64,000 nt of DNA from an uncultured Dorea sp. (GCA_910580235.1 CAJTVU010000005.1:62001-126000); one strand, 5' to 3'. Shown: positions 25,110 through 33,552, counted from the first letter of the stretch. Translations and numbers: made by a program. Notes: generated by a model not told the origin, from the letters alone.

Positions 25110-25803
25110 GGAGGACTATATCTACCAGGAAGATTACCAGATCCGTATGCTACGGGCAAACCGTATCGAAGGCTTTCTGGATATAAGCGGGAGAGGCATG
25201 GATGGAAAGAGCTATTATGACTATGATGTCAGCGGGAAAGTATCAATAAATACACTGTACGAGAGAAATGAAATACAGTCTTGCGACATTAAAAGGTTTC
25301 TTTTAAGCGTTTTGGATATACTTCAAGAGACCGAGAAATATTTGCTGAATATACAGTGTATTTTGCTAGACCCCGAGTATATATATTATGAGAACGGTGG
25401 ATTTTACTTTTGCTATTATCCGCCAGGAAAGAGGAATCTGTGGGAAGACTTCCACAGGCTGACGGAGTATTTCGTAAGAAGAGCGGACTACAAAGATCAA
25501 GAGTGCGTGCAGATGGTCTTTCTTCTGCATAAAGAGACAATGGAAGAAAATTACAGCTTAGAAAAAGTGGCGGCAAAATGCCTGAGGGAGAAGGAAGAGG
25601 AGGATTCGGAAGAAGAGCGCTTAAGCGACGGCTGCGACAAAGGGGAAATAGACTGGGAGGAAGAGGAAGAGGAAGAGACAGGGGGCTCTGCCATAGAGGA
25701 GACGGACGGCGTGTGGGCTTCTGTGAAGCGTCTTCTTGGCCGTCGCAGGAAGCCGAAATGGGGAGACTGGGACGGATTGTATATCGAGGAAGAGGATTTG
25801 TGA
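25087..25803 (+). CDS. DUF6382-type Tad-locus protein without FHA domain
   Basis: The 238-residue soluble protein has the N-terminal fold seen in DUF6382 proteins of Firmicutes Tad loci (ITIEEDYIYQEDYQIRML, NIQCILLDPEYIYYENGGFYFCYYPPG). A very acidic stretch (about 170-205, runs of Glu) and a short basic/aromatic tail follow. Relatives often carry a C-terminal FHA domain; it is absent here and the frame ends cleanly. It is the last gene of the Tad operon and may read out or regulate pilus assembly. Confidence 0.7.
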   Translation: MERKITIEEDYIYQEDYQIRMLRANRIEGFLDISGRGMDGKSYYDYDVSGKVSINTLYERNEIQSCDIKRFLLSVLDILQETEKYLLNIQCILLDPEYIYYENGGFYFCYYPPGKRNLWEDFHRLTEYFVRRADYKDQECVQMVFLLHKETMEENYSLEKVAAKCLREKEEEDSEEERLSDGCDKGEIDWEEEEEEETGGSAIEETDGVWASVKRLLGRRRKPKWGDWDGLYIEEEDL

Positions 25804-25939
25804 GGCGTATGCGCTCTTATAAGCCGACAGTAGAAGATGTGCCTAAAAACATAGAACAAAAATCGTATTTTTATTGCAATTCAGTATAAAAATAAAAAAT
25901 ACGGTTGACAGTTCAGGGAAATAGTGGGAAAATTCAAAT

Positions 25940-26542
25940 ATGAAAAAGCCAGTTTGTACCGTTATTTTAGTAATGATCAATGTGGCCGTATTTTTGGTTC
26001 TTTCGTTTTTGGGGATGACAGAAGACGGCGGCTTTATGGTGGAGCATGGGGCGATGTTCGTGCCATATGTAACGGAATATAAGGAGTATTATCGGATATT
26101 TACGTCCATGTTCCTGCATTTTGGCTCCGGGCATCTTATGAATAATATGATTATGCTGGCGGCCGCAGGCGTGCCGCTGGAGAAGGAAGTCGGCAGAGTG
26201 AAGTTCCTGGCTATATATTTTATAAGCGGGACAGGCGGCGCCCTGCTATCTATGTGGGCGGATATCTGCACCGGCGAGTATGCGGTGGCGGCGGGCGCGT
26301 CAGGAGCTATCTTCGGGCTTATTGGAGCAATGCTCTATATCGCCATAAGAAATCATGGGACGATTGGAGATATATCAGGCAGAGGGCTCGTGCTGATGAC
26401 AGCCATAAGCCTTTATTTTGGATATGTGAGCGGCGGTGTTGACAACACGGCTCATGTAGGCGGGCTACTGGCAGGCGCGCTTTTGGCGGTCCTGCTATAT
26501 CGGAAGCGTGAGGGTGAATACAGTCCCGTCTCCGGGATCTGA
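25940..26542 (+). CDS. Rhomboid-family intramembrane serine protease
   Basis: The 200-residue protein has six predicted membrane segments. The rhomboid motifs are HFGSGHLMNNMIML, the catalytic GASGAIFG with Ser121, and AHVGGLLAG with His172. Both catalytic residues are present, so it should be active. Substrates are unknown. The ribosome site is weak. The 3' end overlaps the convergent histidine kinase gene by 48 bp. Confidence 0.93.
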   Translation: MKKPVCTVILVMINVAVFLVLSFLGMTEDGGFMVEHGAMFVPYVTEYKEYYRIFTSMFLHFGSGHLMNNMIMLAAAGVPLEKEVGRVKFLAIYFISGTGGALLSMWADICTGEYAVAAGASGAIFGLIGAMLYIAIRNHGTIGDISGRGLVLMTAISLYFGYVSGGVDNTAHVGGLLAGALLAVLLYRKREGEYSPVSGI

Positions 26543-27226
26543 GGACACCGTCAGGGAGCCGTGGTGGGCAGAGGCGATGCGGCGTGCGATGGGAAGGCCT
26601 AGCCCTGTGCCGTTCTTTTTATATGTGGCAAAGGGTTCGAAGATCTGCTCTATTATAGCAGGTTCGATCCCGCAGCCGTTATCTGTGATACTGATAACAA
26701 GAGAGCCGCTCTGTGCGCCGGCATGGAGCAGGATCTTAGGAGCGGGATTCCCTTCTGCGGCGTCTTTTGCGTTGCCGAGGAGATTCAGCAGCGCCTGGCG
26801 CAGTTTTATACGGTCTCCATATATAGAAGGGAGGCCGGGCTCGATACGGGAAGTGAACTCAATACCTGTGTCAGATACGGATATAGCGAAGGACAGAGCC
26901 GTCTCCTTAAGGAAATCTTCTGTATAGATCTGCTCTTGGCGGACGCCTTCACAATTGTTATAAAGGGACAGATCCGCAATAAGCTGGTTCATGTACTCTA
27001 CATCGCGACGGAGCGAGCCCCAGTGGCGGAAGCTTAAGACTTCCGGGTGGGACGACTCGATTAACTGAAGCGTACTGTATACGACAGTTAAAGGATTGCG
27101 GATCTCATGGCTTAAGGAGCTGATCTCCATCTTATGGGATTCAAGAAGCCGGGCGAGGAGCTCCTTTTTGTCCGGGCTTTCCTCCATGATCTGTTGTAAT
27201 TTGTCGTAATCGGCCTGTGTGAACAT
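26495..27226 (-). CDS. Soluble sensor histidine kinase
   Basis: The 243-residue cytoplasmic kinase has an H-box with the phospho-acceptor (SLSHEIRNPLTVVYSTL), N-box (NLLGNAKDAAE), G1 (ITDNGCGI), F-box and G2 (GTGLGLPIARRI). No membrane or PAS/HAMP domain is present and no response regulator is adjacent. Small orphan kinases like this often feed the Spo0A phosphorelay in clostridia, but that is inference. The gene overlaps the rhomboid gene tail to tail. Confidence 0.9.
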   Translation of the reverse strand: MFTQADYDKLQQIMEESPDKKELLARLLESHKMEISSLSHEIRNPLTVVYSTLQLIESSHPEVLSFRHWGSLRRDVEYMNQLIADLSLYNNCEGVRQEQIYTEDFLKETALSFAISVSDTGIEFTSRIEPGLPSIYGDRIKLRQALLNLLGNAKDAAEGNPAPKILLHAGAQSGSLVISITDNGCGIEPAIIEQIFEPFATYKKNGTGLGLPIARRIASAHHGSLTVSSDPGDGTVFTLTLPI

Positions 27227-27318
27227 GCTATTTACCGTCCTTTCTGAACAATAAGTTTAGCATCGACGGTCAAAATAATCAATCATTATTTATCTATAGA
27301 AGAAAGAGGTGACGGGAC

Positions 27319-27723
27319 ATGAAAGATAAGGACTGTATTTTCTGCAAGCTTGCAAATGGAGAGATCCCTACTTCCACGCTGTACGAGGATGAGGATTTCC
27401 GTGTGATACTTGATGCGAATCCGGCGTCAAAAGGACATGCGCTGATCCTGCCGAAGGAGCATTACGCGAATCTTTATGAACTGGATGACAGGGTGGCTGA
27501 GAAAGTGCTGGTACTTGCAAAGAAGATGATTACCCGTCTTACGGGTCTTCTGGGATGCGACGGGTATAATATCGTCCAGAATAATGGAGAGGCGGCAGGA
27601 CAGACAGTGTTCCATTTCCATATGCACCTGATCCCAAGGTATAAGGACGACGGAGTAGGCCTTGGCTGGAAAATGAGAGAGCTGACTGAGGAAGATAAAG
27701 AGGATATTCTATCCAGGATATAG
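27319..27723 (+). CDS. hit: HIT-family nucleotide hydrolase
   Basis: The 134-residue protein has CIFCKLANGEIPTSTLYED at the N-terminus with two zinc-type cysteines. The histidine triad HFHMHLIPR has His99, His101 and His103. Hint-like members hydrolyse nucleoside phosphoramidates and related nucleotides; the physiological role is unclear. GAAAGAGGTG precedes the ATG. A sigma-factor gene follows 31 bp downstream. Confidence 0.94.
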   Translation: MKDKDCIFCKLANGEIPTSTLYEDEDFRVILDANPASKGHALILPKEHYANLYELDDRVAEKVLVLAKKMITRLTGLLGCDGYNIVQNNGEAAGQTVFHFHMHLIPRYKDDGVGLGWKMRELTEEDKEDILSRI

Positions 27724-27754
27724 ATGGATACAAAGGAAAGCGAAGGGAAGATAA

Positions 27755-28309
27755 GTGGAAATAAAAGCTACAGAAAGTAGCGCCTTCGATATAATCTATG
27801 AGGATAACGTAAGCAGCGTATATCATACAGCGCTTCGTTATTCCGGCAACCACCACACGGCAGAGGAAATTACGCAGACCGTATTCATGAAGCTGTATAT
27901 GAACCGGGAAGGTGTGAACGAATATGCAGTCGGCTCATGGCTTGTAACGGCTGCGAAACATATTGCTCTCAACTACAAAAGAGGGCTTAAAAGAGAAGTG
28001 CTGAAAGATGAGCTTCCGCATTATACCTATGAGGCATTACGGGTCGGCAGTCCAGAAGAAGACTTTATAGAAAACCTGTATAAGGAAGAGTATAGAGAGC
28101 TGGCAGAAGAGATATTTGCCGATCTGTACGACGCCAATCCGAAATGGTATTTTGCAGTGACCGTAATATGTTTGCTTGAAAGGCCACAACAGGAAGTCGC
28201 AGAGACGATGGGGCTGAGTCTGGAAGCATTGCACAGCATGTTATATCGGGCGAAGAAGTGGATAAGAAAGAATTACAAGGAGAAGTTTGACCGCTTACGC
28301 AAAGAATAA
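27755..28309 (+). CDS. Sigma-70 family (ECF-like) RNA polymerase sigma factor
   Basis: The 184-residue protein has sigma region 2 (YHTALRYSGNHHTAEEITQTVFMKLY) and region 4 helix-turn-helix (LERPQQEVAETMGLSLEALHSMLYRAKKWIRKNY). No region 3 is present, as in ECF sigmas. It starts at GTG 27755 after GAAGGGA. No anti-sigma gene is adjacent. The membrane protein at 29.5 kb has an anti-sigma-like layout, but murG intervenes on the other strand. Confidence 0.88.
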   Translation: MEIKATESSAFDIIYEDNVSSVYHTALRYSGNHHTAEEITQTVFMKLYMNREGVNEYAVGSWLVTAAKHIALNYKRGLKREVLKDELPHYTYEALRVGSPEEDFIENLYKEEYRELAEEIFADLYDANPKWYFAVTVICLLERPQQEVAETMGLSLEALHSMLYRAKKWIRKNYKEKFDRLRKE

Positions 28310-28340
28310 AAACAGGTGTCTCTTTTAGGCACCTGTTTTC
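28309..28340. terminator. Bidirectional terminator between sigma factor and murG
   Basis: A perfect 10-bp stem AAAACAGGTG / CACCTGTTTT with an 11-nt loop begins at the sigma-factor stop and lies 25 bp past the murG stop. A and T runs on both sides let it work in both directions. Confidence 0.9.
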
Positions 28341-28364
28341 TTGGATTGGTTATGATATGAGACA

Positions 28365-29426
28365 TTATGTCAGCGACTCGATCAAGTCGATGATCGTGTC
28401 GATGGAGTTCTGCTGCTGCGAGCTCTTCATGGCGGAGATGTAAGCGTCCCTGTTCTCATACAGGGTGTTGATCGTGTTAAGAAGGATTTCTTTGTTCAGC
28501 TCTTCCTCCTCAAGAACAACACTGAAGCCCTGGCGTTCAAAGGAACGGGCGTTCAGGATCTGGTCGCCGCGGCTGGCGCCGGCAGAGAGCGGGATGAGGA
28601 GGTTCGGCTTGTGCAGTGCCAGAAGCTCACAGATGGCGTTGGCTCCAGCCCTAGAAATGACGATATCTGTCAGGGCAAAGAGATGCCGAAGCTCTTCCTT
28701 AATGTACTCGAACTGTGCATAGCCTTCCAGCCCTTGCAGAGATCCGTCTATCTTCCCGCTTCCGCACAGGTGGATGACTTGATAGGACTTCAAAAGCTCC
28801 GGTAGGATGCTGCGGACGGCCTCGTTGACTGTCACCGAGCCCAGGCTGCCTCCTATGATCATAATGACAGGCTTGTCGGAATGGAAATTCAGGAAATCCC
28901 GCGCCTTGTATTTATCGCCGGACAGCAGCTCCTGACGGATGGGGGAGCCGGTGAGAACGGCCTTCCCATCAGGAAGGAACGACAAGGTCTCCGGGAAATT
29001 GCAGCATATCTTTGTGGCGCAAGGGAAGGAAAGTTTGTTGGCAAGCCCGGGAGTCATATCTGATTCGTGAATGATCGTCGGGACATGCCTCTTCCGCCCT
29101 GCGGCCACGACAGGGACAGACACGAAGCCGCCTTTGGAGAAGATAACGTCGGGCTTGAGTATTTTGATTAAGTTCTTAGCCTCGCCAAGCCCTTTTATCA
29201 CACGGAAGGGGTCTGTAAAATTCCGGACGCTTAAGTAGCGGCGCAGCTTTCCTGTAGAGATCCCATGGTATGGGATCCCGAACTGTTCGATCAGTTCTTT
29301 TTCGATACCGTTGTAAGAGCCGATATAATGGATGTCGTACTGTAATTCTTTTAAGCGCGGCAAAAGCGCGATATTGGGAGTGACATGCCCCGCGGTGCCG
29401 CCGCCGGTTAAGATAATACGTTTCAT
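28365..29426 (-). CDS. murG: MurG, UDP-GlcNAc:lipid I GlcNAc transferase
   Basis: This 353-residue GT28 enzyme makes lipid II from lipid I at the inner face of the membrane. Motifs are LTGGGTAGHVTPNIAL, GGFVSVPVVAAG, IIHESDMTPGLANKL, MIIGGSLGSVTVNEAV and SRAGANAICELLAL. It lies outside any division/cell-wall cluster and has its own promoter, so a second copy in the dcw cluster elsewhere is possible. AAAGGAGGG precedes the ATG. Confidence 0.96.
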   Translation of the reverse strand: MKRIILTGGGTAGHVTPNIALLPRLKELQYDIHYIGSYNGIEKELIEQFGIPYHGISTGKLRRYLSVRNFTDPFRVIKGLGEAKNLIKILKPDVIFSKGGFVSVPVVAAGRKRHVPTIIHESDMTPGLANKLSFPCATKICCNFPETLSFLPDGKAVLTGSPIRQELLSGDKYKARDFLNFHSDKPVIMIIGGSLGSVTVNEAVRSILPELLKSYQVIHLCGSGKIDGSLQGLEGYAQFEYIKEELRHLFALTDIVISRAGANAICELLALHKPNLLIPLSAGASRGDQILNARSFERQGFSVVLEEEELNKEILLNTINTLYENRDAYISAMKSSQQQNSIDTIIDLIESLT

Positions 29427-29457
29427 AATGCCCTCCTTTGGGTTATACTATAATTAT

Positions 29458-29485
29458 ATTATACGTTTCTGAAAGATTTGGTCAA
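29458..29485 (-). promoter_or_regulatory. Sigma-A promoter of murG
   Basis: On the minus strand TTGACC (29485-29480) and TATAAT (29463-29458) are 16 bp apart, about 32 bp before the murG start. Confidence 0.75.
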
Positions 29486-29516
29486 GAGAAAGACAGCATT
29501 TATGGGGGATGTGTAA

Positions 29517-30359
29517 ATGGAAATTAAAAAAGACAGGGAAGAACAGTTTATAAAGGAAGCGTTGGAGAGGGAGGCAGAAGAGATCCGCAGGGAGAACGCA
29601 GAAGAAGGAGGCAATCCGCTGCCGGAAGGCGTAAAAGAGCGGATCCGCAAGAAGCTCCAGGAGGACATCGACCAGTACGAGAGGGAGCGTCGCTACTCCG
29701 GCCTGTCGGACGACGAGAGGCGCGCGCTGAAGCTGGGGCAGGAGATAGAGAAGGAAATGGAGATGCGCCGCGCAAAGAAAAGCCCGAAGCTCTACCTTAT
29801 CCTGGCCGCCGCCCTTATTATGGCGCTTGGGGTAAGCATTACAAGCATGGGCGGGCCTGAGCGGATCGTGCAGCTGGTGAAGAGCGTAGTAGGGGATAGA
29901 GAGGTAACGAAAATAAATTCTGGCGAAGACGCTCTCATTATAGAAAGAGAGGACTCGGAAGAGGCATATCAGATTTTAAGTGATGAGTTGGGAATAGAGC
30001 CTGTAAGAATAATGGTCGGTGTTCTAAATGGATTGCAGTTTGAGGAGATGGAGTTTGACACCCATACGCAGACTGCAGAATTGATTTATAATTACAATGG
30101 TCAGAAGGTCATATATTTTATTAACGCTGCATATGTAGATTCTTCCTGGGGCTTCGATGCAGAGGATAAGGTGACGGCACAGTATACGATGGATAATAGA
30201 GGCTGTGTTATAGAGATAACAGAGTACGAGACTCCGGAGCATGGAAGGAAGCGGTATGAGGCAGAGTTCCTCTATGGCAAGATGCAATACCGCCTTTTAG
30301 CGACGATGGAAAAAGAAGAATTTGAGACAATTATAAATAATTTTTATTTTATTTCGTAA
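29517..30359 (+). CDS. DUF4367-like single-pass membrane protein
   Basis: The 280-residue protein has a highly charged cytoplasmic N-terminus (about 1-95, Glu/Arg-rich and probably helical). One membrane segment (KLYLILAAALIMALGVSIT) and an extracellular DUF4367-like domain to the end follow. The layout resembles anti-sigma or signalling membrane proteins, but no zinc-type anti-sigma motif is visible. A ribosome site is present (GGGGGATG). It runs divergent from murG. Confidence 0.7.
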   Translation: MEIKKDREEQFIKEALEREAEEIRRENAEEGGNPLPEGVKERIRKKLQEDIDQYERERRYSGLSDDERRALKLGQEIEKEMEMRRAKKSPKLYLILAAALIMALGVSITSMGGPERIVQLVKSVVGDREVTKINSGEDALIIEREDSEEAYQILSDELGIEPVRIMVGVLNGLQFEEMEFDTHTQTAELIYNYNGQKVIYFINAAYVDSSWGFDAEDKVTAQYTMDNRGCVIEITEYETPEHGRKRYEAEFLYGKMQYRLLATMEKEEFETIINNFYFIS

Positions 30360-30427
30360 AACGCGTCAGTTTTTGTCAACATATGTGTCTTTATATATGA
30401 GAGGGGCAAGGGGGACAGAGGTGGAAT

Positions 30428-30910
30428 ATGAGCCGGAAGTTATTGTCATTGTGCTGTGCGTTGGCACTGGTGGCAGGAATGATGGGAGTCTCAGCAACGA
30501 CGGCCCGCGCTTCGGAGGAACAGTCCATGATCGACGGATCGTACCTGACTCATGACGATGAGTCGGTGGGCTATGACACGAAGAAGACGCGGGGCGAGGA
30601 TCTGCTTGCTGGCTATTCTAAATGTGCCCGCCTCGGCCCGGGGATGCTCTATGCAGGAGGGACGACGATCGCCGCCCATAAGGTGGCGGATATCGGCGTC
30701 GGTGTGAGCGTGGAGAGGGCCAAGAAAGGCGATGACCGCTGGACAGGCTATACGGCGTGGCAGAAGTTTAACGCCGATGTCGACCGGATAGCGTCCAACA
30801 AGACGCTGGAAGTGGAAGGCGGTTATTACTATCGGGTGTGCAGCATACATTCTGCGAATAGCGATTTGAGCAGCAGCTTCACGGACGGGATCTACATTGA
30901 AGAGCCCTAA
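30428..30910 (+). CDS. Secreted DUF6147-type protein
   Basis: The 160-residue protein has a signal peptide (about 1-29, ending TARA-S). A mature domain with YAGGTTIAAHKVADIGVGVSVER and YYRVCSIHSAN matches small exported DUF6147 proteins of Firmicutes. The function is unknown. The start follows GAGGTGG. It ends near a run of AAAAGAAAAAG and is followed by a 33-codon ORF. Confidence 0.72.
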   Translation: MSRKLLSLCCALALVAGMMGVSATTARASEEQSMIDGSYLTHDDESVGYDTKKTRGEDLLAGYSKCARLGPGMLYAGGTTIAAHKVADIGVGVSVERAKKGDDRWTGYTAWQKFNADVDRIASNKTLEVEGGYYYRVCSIHSANSDLSSSFTDGIYIEEP

Positions 30911-31008
30911 AAAGAAAAAGAGAAAAAAAGAGGTCGAATGGAGGGGACGCGAGCGCATAATAAAACATAACAAAGATTAACAAAATGTCTACGGCGGAGG
31001 AAGCTGAT

Positions 31009-31110
31009 ATGCGGAAGAGTTATCTTTTCGGTCTTACATTGAGGGAAAACCTGAAGAAGCTCCGCATGAAGGCTTCTGAAGTGGTAGCTAAGAAGCCAAG
31101 AGGTGGATAA
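31009..31110 (+). CDS. Candidate 33-residue cationic small protein
   Basis: MRKSYLFGLTLRENLKKL is followed by a basic tail ending KKPRGG. It has a well-placed GGAGG nine bases upstream and a perfect terminator beginning 6 bp after its stop. The ORF is too short for statistics, but the site-ORF-terminator arrangement looks like a real gene. It could be a small regulatory or peptide-export product; no homologue is recognised. Confidence 0.5.
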   Translation: MRKSYLFGLTLRENLKKLRMKASEVVAKKPRGG

Positions 31111-31115
31111 GCAGC

Positions 31116-31151
31116 AGAGTACGGGATCGTCAAAAGTCCCGTACTCTTTTT
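31116..31151 (+). terminator. Strong terminator after the small ORF
   Basis: Perfect 11-bp stem AGAGTACGGGA / TCCCGTACTCT with a 10-nt loop, followed by TTTTT. Confidence 0.92.
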
Positions 31152-31185
31152 GATTCATAGGAAAGTGCGTCCTATGAATCAAAAA
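31147..31185. repeat. Perfect 16-bp inverted repeat
   Basis: TTTTTGATTCATAGGA (31147-31162) and TCCTATGAATCAAAAA (31170-31185) flank a 7-nt loop. The left arm includes the T-run of the preceding terminator, so two hairpins overlap. It is a terminator for the opposite strand or the end of an inserted element. Confidence 0.8.
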
Positions 31186-31230
31186 CGCTCCGGGGGGATC
31201 GCAGTGGGAAAAGATTTTTCCTTGAAAAAG

Positions 31231-31318
31231 CAGAGAATCCACCCCGTTACCGGCTAAAGTTTAGGGGTGGTTTTTCTATGTATGGTTACTTACAAAACGT
31301 AAAAACGAATGTAATATT
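31231..31318 (-). pseudogene. Truncated copy of the type I toxin B locus (3' part)
   Basis: About 80 bp match 32994-33083 closely: the hairpin with CCACCCC/GGGGTGG and then the last codons of a toxin (minus strand, ...ITFVFTFCK stop at 31294-31296). Homology stops at about 31312, so the start, leader and N-terminus are lost. It lies between the small ORF and the DUF1016 gene. Confidence 0.7.
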
Positions 31319-31352
31319 GATAAGATAAAACATTTTTGAAAAACTCTCAACG

Positions 31353-32309
31353 TCATTGAGAGTTTTTATCCTCATCTACTATTTCCGTTAATTCCTCAAG
31401 CTTCTTTTGTAAGATTTCTTTGCTGATTAGTTTTGTCCGGTATTCGGAAATCATGGTTGGACTCATGTTCCGGCTTAGGGCATATTCAACGACATCCTCG
31501 TCCTTACTCTTGCAGAGAATAATGCCAACGCTTGGATTTTCATGGGGCTTCTTTACGTCCCTGTCTAACGCTTCAAGATAGAACTGCATTTTTCCCAAAT
31601 ATTCCGGTTTAAAATCATCGATTTTCAACTCAATCGCAACAAGGCACTGCAGCTCCCTATGAAAAAAGATTAAATCTGTATAATAGTCGTTCTTTCCTAC
31701 TTGAAGGTGATATTCTTCTCCCATAAAAATAAAATCTCTGCCAAATTCCAGTAGAAACTTTTTCATGTTCTTCAAAATAGCCTTTTTCAAATCATATTCC
31801 CTATAAGGCTCGGGCAGGTCTAAAAACTCCAGCATATACATGTCCCTGATTATGTTCGCAGGAGCAGCCTGGGATATGGCGGAAGGCGCCTTGCCGTCCG
31901 ACAGCATTAAACGCTCATAATATCCGCTGTCAATCTGCCGTTCCAGTTCCTTTGCTTTATACTTTTCCCGAGAGGCCAGCTTCAAATAGAATAATCTCTC
32001 GGCATCCGATTTTGTCTTTGACATGATATGCAGATTGTTTGACCATGTATTTTCTCTTAGCAGAGTTCCTAACTCCGGCTTGTCACAATAAGTTTCAAAG
32101 AACTGCTTCATGCGCCAGATATTCTGTGGGGAATAGCCTCTAATCCCTGGTTCCTGCGTCAGAATGTATTCAGAAAGTGCCTTTACGGTAGAACGTCCCC
32201 AGCCATCCTGCACGGCCTTATTGGAAACAAATTCTCCAATTCCCCAATAAAGGTCAATCATTGTGGCATTCACTTGATAGGCAGCTTTCCGGCGGGCATC
32301 TGCTATCAT
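31353..32309 (-). CDS. DUF1016/YhcG-type PDDEXK nuclease-domain protein, start uncertain
   Basis: The 318-residue protein has an N-terminal DUF1016 helical domain (ARRKAAYQVNATMIDLYWGIG, WSNNLHIMSKTKSDAERLFYL). The PDDEXK-like C-terminal domain has FGRDFIFMGEEYHLQVG, YYTDLIFFH and CLVAIELK. Such genes are scattered in accessory regions and are suspected of defence or DNA-processing roles. The frame stays open about 75 bp upstream of ATG 32309 with matching character but no start codon or ribosome site. The 5' end may therefore be damaged, or initiation may occur at the internal ATG. Type I toxin genes lie on both sides. Confidence 0.78.
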   Translation of the reverse strand: MIADARRKAAYQVNATMIDLYWGIGEFVSNKAVQDGWGRSTVKALSEYILTQEPGIRGYSPQNIWRMKQFFETYCDKPELGTLLRENTWSNNLHIMSKTKSDAERLFYLKLASREKYKAKELERQIDSGYYERLMLSDGKAPSAISQAAPANIIRDMYMLEFLDLPEPYREYDLKKAILKNMKKFLLEFGRDFIFMGEEYHLQVGKNDYYTDLIFFHRELQCLVAIELKIDDFKPEYLGKMQFYLEALDRDVKKPHENPSVGIILCKSKDEDVVEYALSRNMSPTMISEYRTKLISKEILQKKLEELTEIVDEDKNSQ

Positions 32310-32461
32310 TTGCAGAATGGCATTAAAATCACTTTTACCAGCTGCAAAAGAATATTGGGTTGGTAAGTCAAATGCGTCAGTGTCATATTTAGCTTATCGG
32401 CCTTCGGGCCAACTTGGCTCGAAGCTGTAGCATATAATCATTGCATTTCAGAAAAATGAAA

Positions 32462-32484
32462 TACCGCTCTTTGGAAGAGCGGTA
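32462..32484 (-). terminator. Hairpin after toxin A
   Basis: Perfect 10-bp stem TACCGCTCTT / AAGAGCGGTA with a 3-nt loop, 26 bp past the toxin A stop. T-rich sequence follows on the minus strand. Confidence 0.75.
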
Positions 32485-32509
32485 GAAGTTGCAGGTTGGT
32501 AGTCCATTT

Positions 32510-32599
32510 TTACTGTAATCCTTTGTACACTGAAGCAAGTAATGCCAGAAGGAAAAGACTAAAGGTCATTAAATCCTTAAAATCAAAATGATTTTTCAT
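32510..32599 (-). CDS. Type I toxin-like small membrane protein A
   Basis: A 29-residue ORF: MKNHFDFKDLM, then the hydrophobic stretch TFSLFLLALLASVYKGLQ. The ribosome site GGGGGTGATGCC directly precedes the ATG. The leader of about 60 bp is nearly the same as that of toxin B (CACCCCCATTCTATAA... on the plus strand). A single membrane helix with a charged end, a long conserved leader and a stable terminator match holin-like type I toxins controlled by an antisense RNA. The antitoxin RNA was not delimited. Confidence 0.65.
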   Translation of the reverse strand: MKNHFDFKDLMTFSLFLLALLASVYKGLQ

Positions 32600-32701
32600 A
32601 GGCATCACCCCCATTCTATAAGAATGAGGGGCCAGCTCACCCTGCAACACGGTTATCCTTGTGGAATATTGTATCATAGAGAGAGGGTAAGGACAACAGT
32701 T

Positions 32702-32757
32702 GGGGAGAGGGTGAATTCCATTTTGTGTGTTTTGGACGGATTTTACCCCATCTCTAA
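32702..32757. repeat. Degenerate family B palindrome
   Basis: GTTGGGGAGAGGGTGAATT at the left and TTTTACCCCATCTCTAAC at the right resemble the family B arms (GTTGGGGACGGGGTAAAATT) with several changes and a longer loop. The rest of the 32600-33046 gap holds toxin leaders and no gene. Confidence 0.5.
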
Positions 32758-33046
32758 CTTTCTTGTCATATGCGTAGAAATAGCAGGAGCGCCTTTCGTA
32801 TGTAGCTCTCTCATTATTCTCCCTTGTCTGTTGGCGAAGAGCCTAAAGAAATAAGAAGGCATGAAATGCTGATGAATATAGTATTTTCTGTGCGCTACTA
32901 TATAATAAGGGTTGCAAAGTTATTGTGAGTATGTTATATTAAAGGCGCAAAAAACAGTCGTTCACAAGGTGGATTGACCAATAAAAGAGTTATAGAGAAT
33001 CCGCCCCGTTACCGGTCAAAGTTTAGGGGTGGATTTTCTGTGCGTG

Positions 33047-33124
33047 TTACTTACAAAACGTAAAAACGAATGTAAGCAATGCCAGAAGAAAAAGACCAAA
33101 ATCGAGATTATCCTGATTTTTCAT
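33047..33124 (-). CDS. Type I toxin-like small membrane protein B
   Basis: A 25-residue ORF: MKNQDNLDFG, then LFLLALLTFVFTFCK. It has the same GGGGGTGATGCT ribosome site and leader as toxin A, sharing the MKN start and the FLLALL core. It is followed on the minus strand by a CCACCCC/GGGGCGG hairpin at about 33003-33033. The A and B loci lie about 530 bp apart as a tandem duplication that has diverged in the coding part. A type I toxin is inferred from the architecture. Confidence 0.65.
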   Translation of the reverse strand: MKNQDNLDFGLFLLALLTFVFTFCK

Positions 33125-33552
33125 AGCATCACCCCCATTCTATAAAAATGAGAGGCCAGCCCACCCTGCAACACGACTGTTCTTTGATATATAGTAGCAT
33201 AATCTTCCAGCATATTCAAGAGCATATATCTATTTTTCTCTATTTAATAACATTATTGAAATTTTAAATTTTAAATTTAATGTGCTATAATAAGTCTGTC
33301 AGGAAAAACCTGTGGATTGAAATAATAATGTTATAAATAGAGAAGAGATTGCTATTTAGTAAAGATTAGCAAACTCTTCTTTATTTTTGCCAGTAATCTG
33401 TTCGTAGCCTTTTGAGAGTTGTTTCAAATTGACAGTTAATAAAGGGGAGAGATGAATATTTGATTTTTGTGCTACTAACGAATTGGGATTGTATACCTGA
33501 ACAAAGTTTTGCATGTCATTTTTCGGGCTGTTTCGGATAAAAGGGGTAGTTG

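Noticed and set aside
32588..32854. 88-residue plus-strand ORF
   Set aside because: It runs antisense to the toxin A start and leader, lacks a ribosome site and has no protein-like pattern.
33240..33360. CRISPR-like repeat
   Set aside because: A GGATTGAAAT-type word is present once, but there is no repeated spacer-repeat pattern here or elsewhere in the window.
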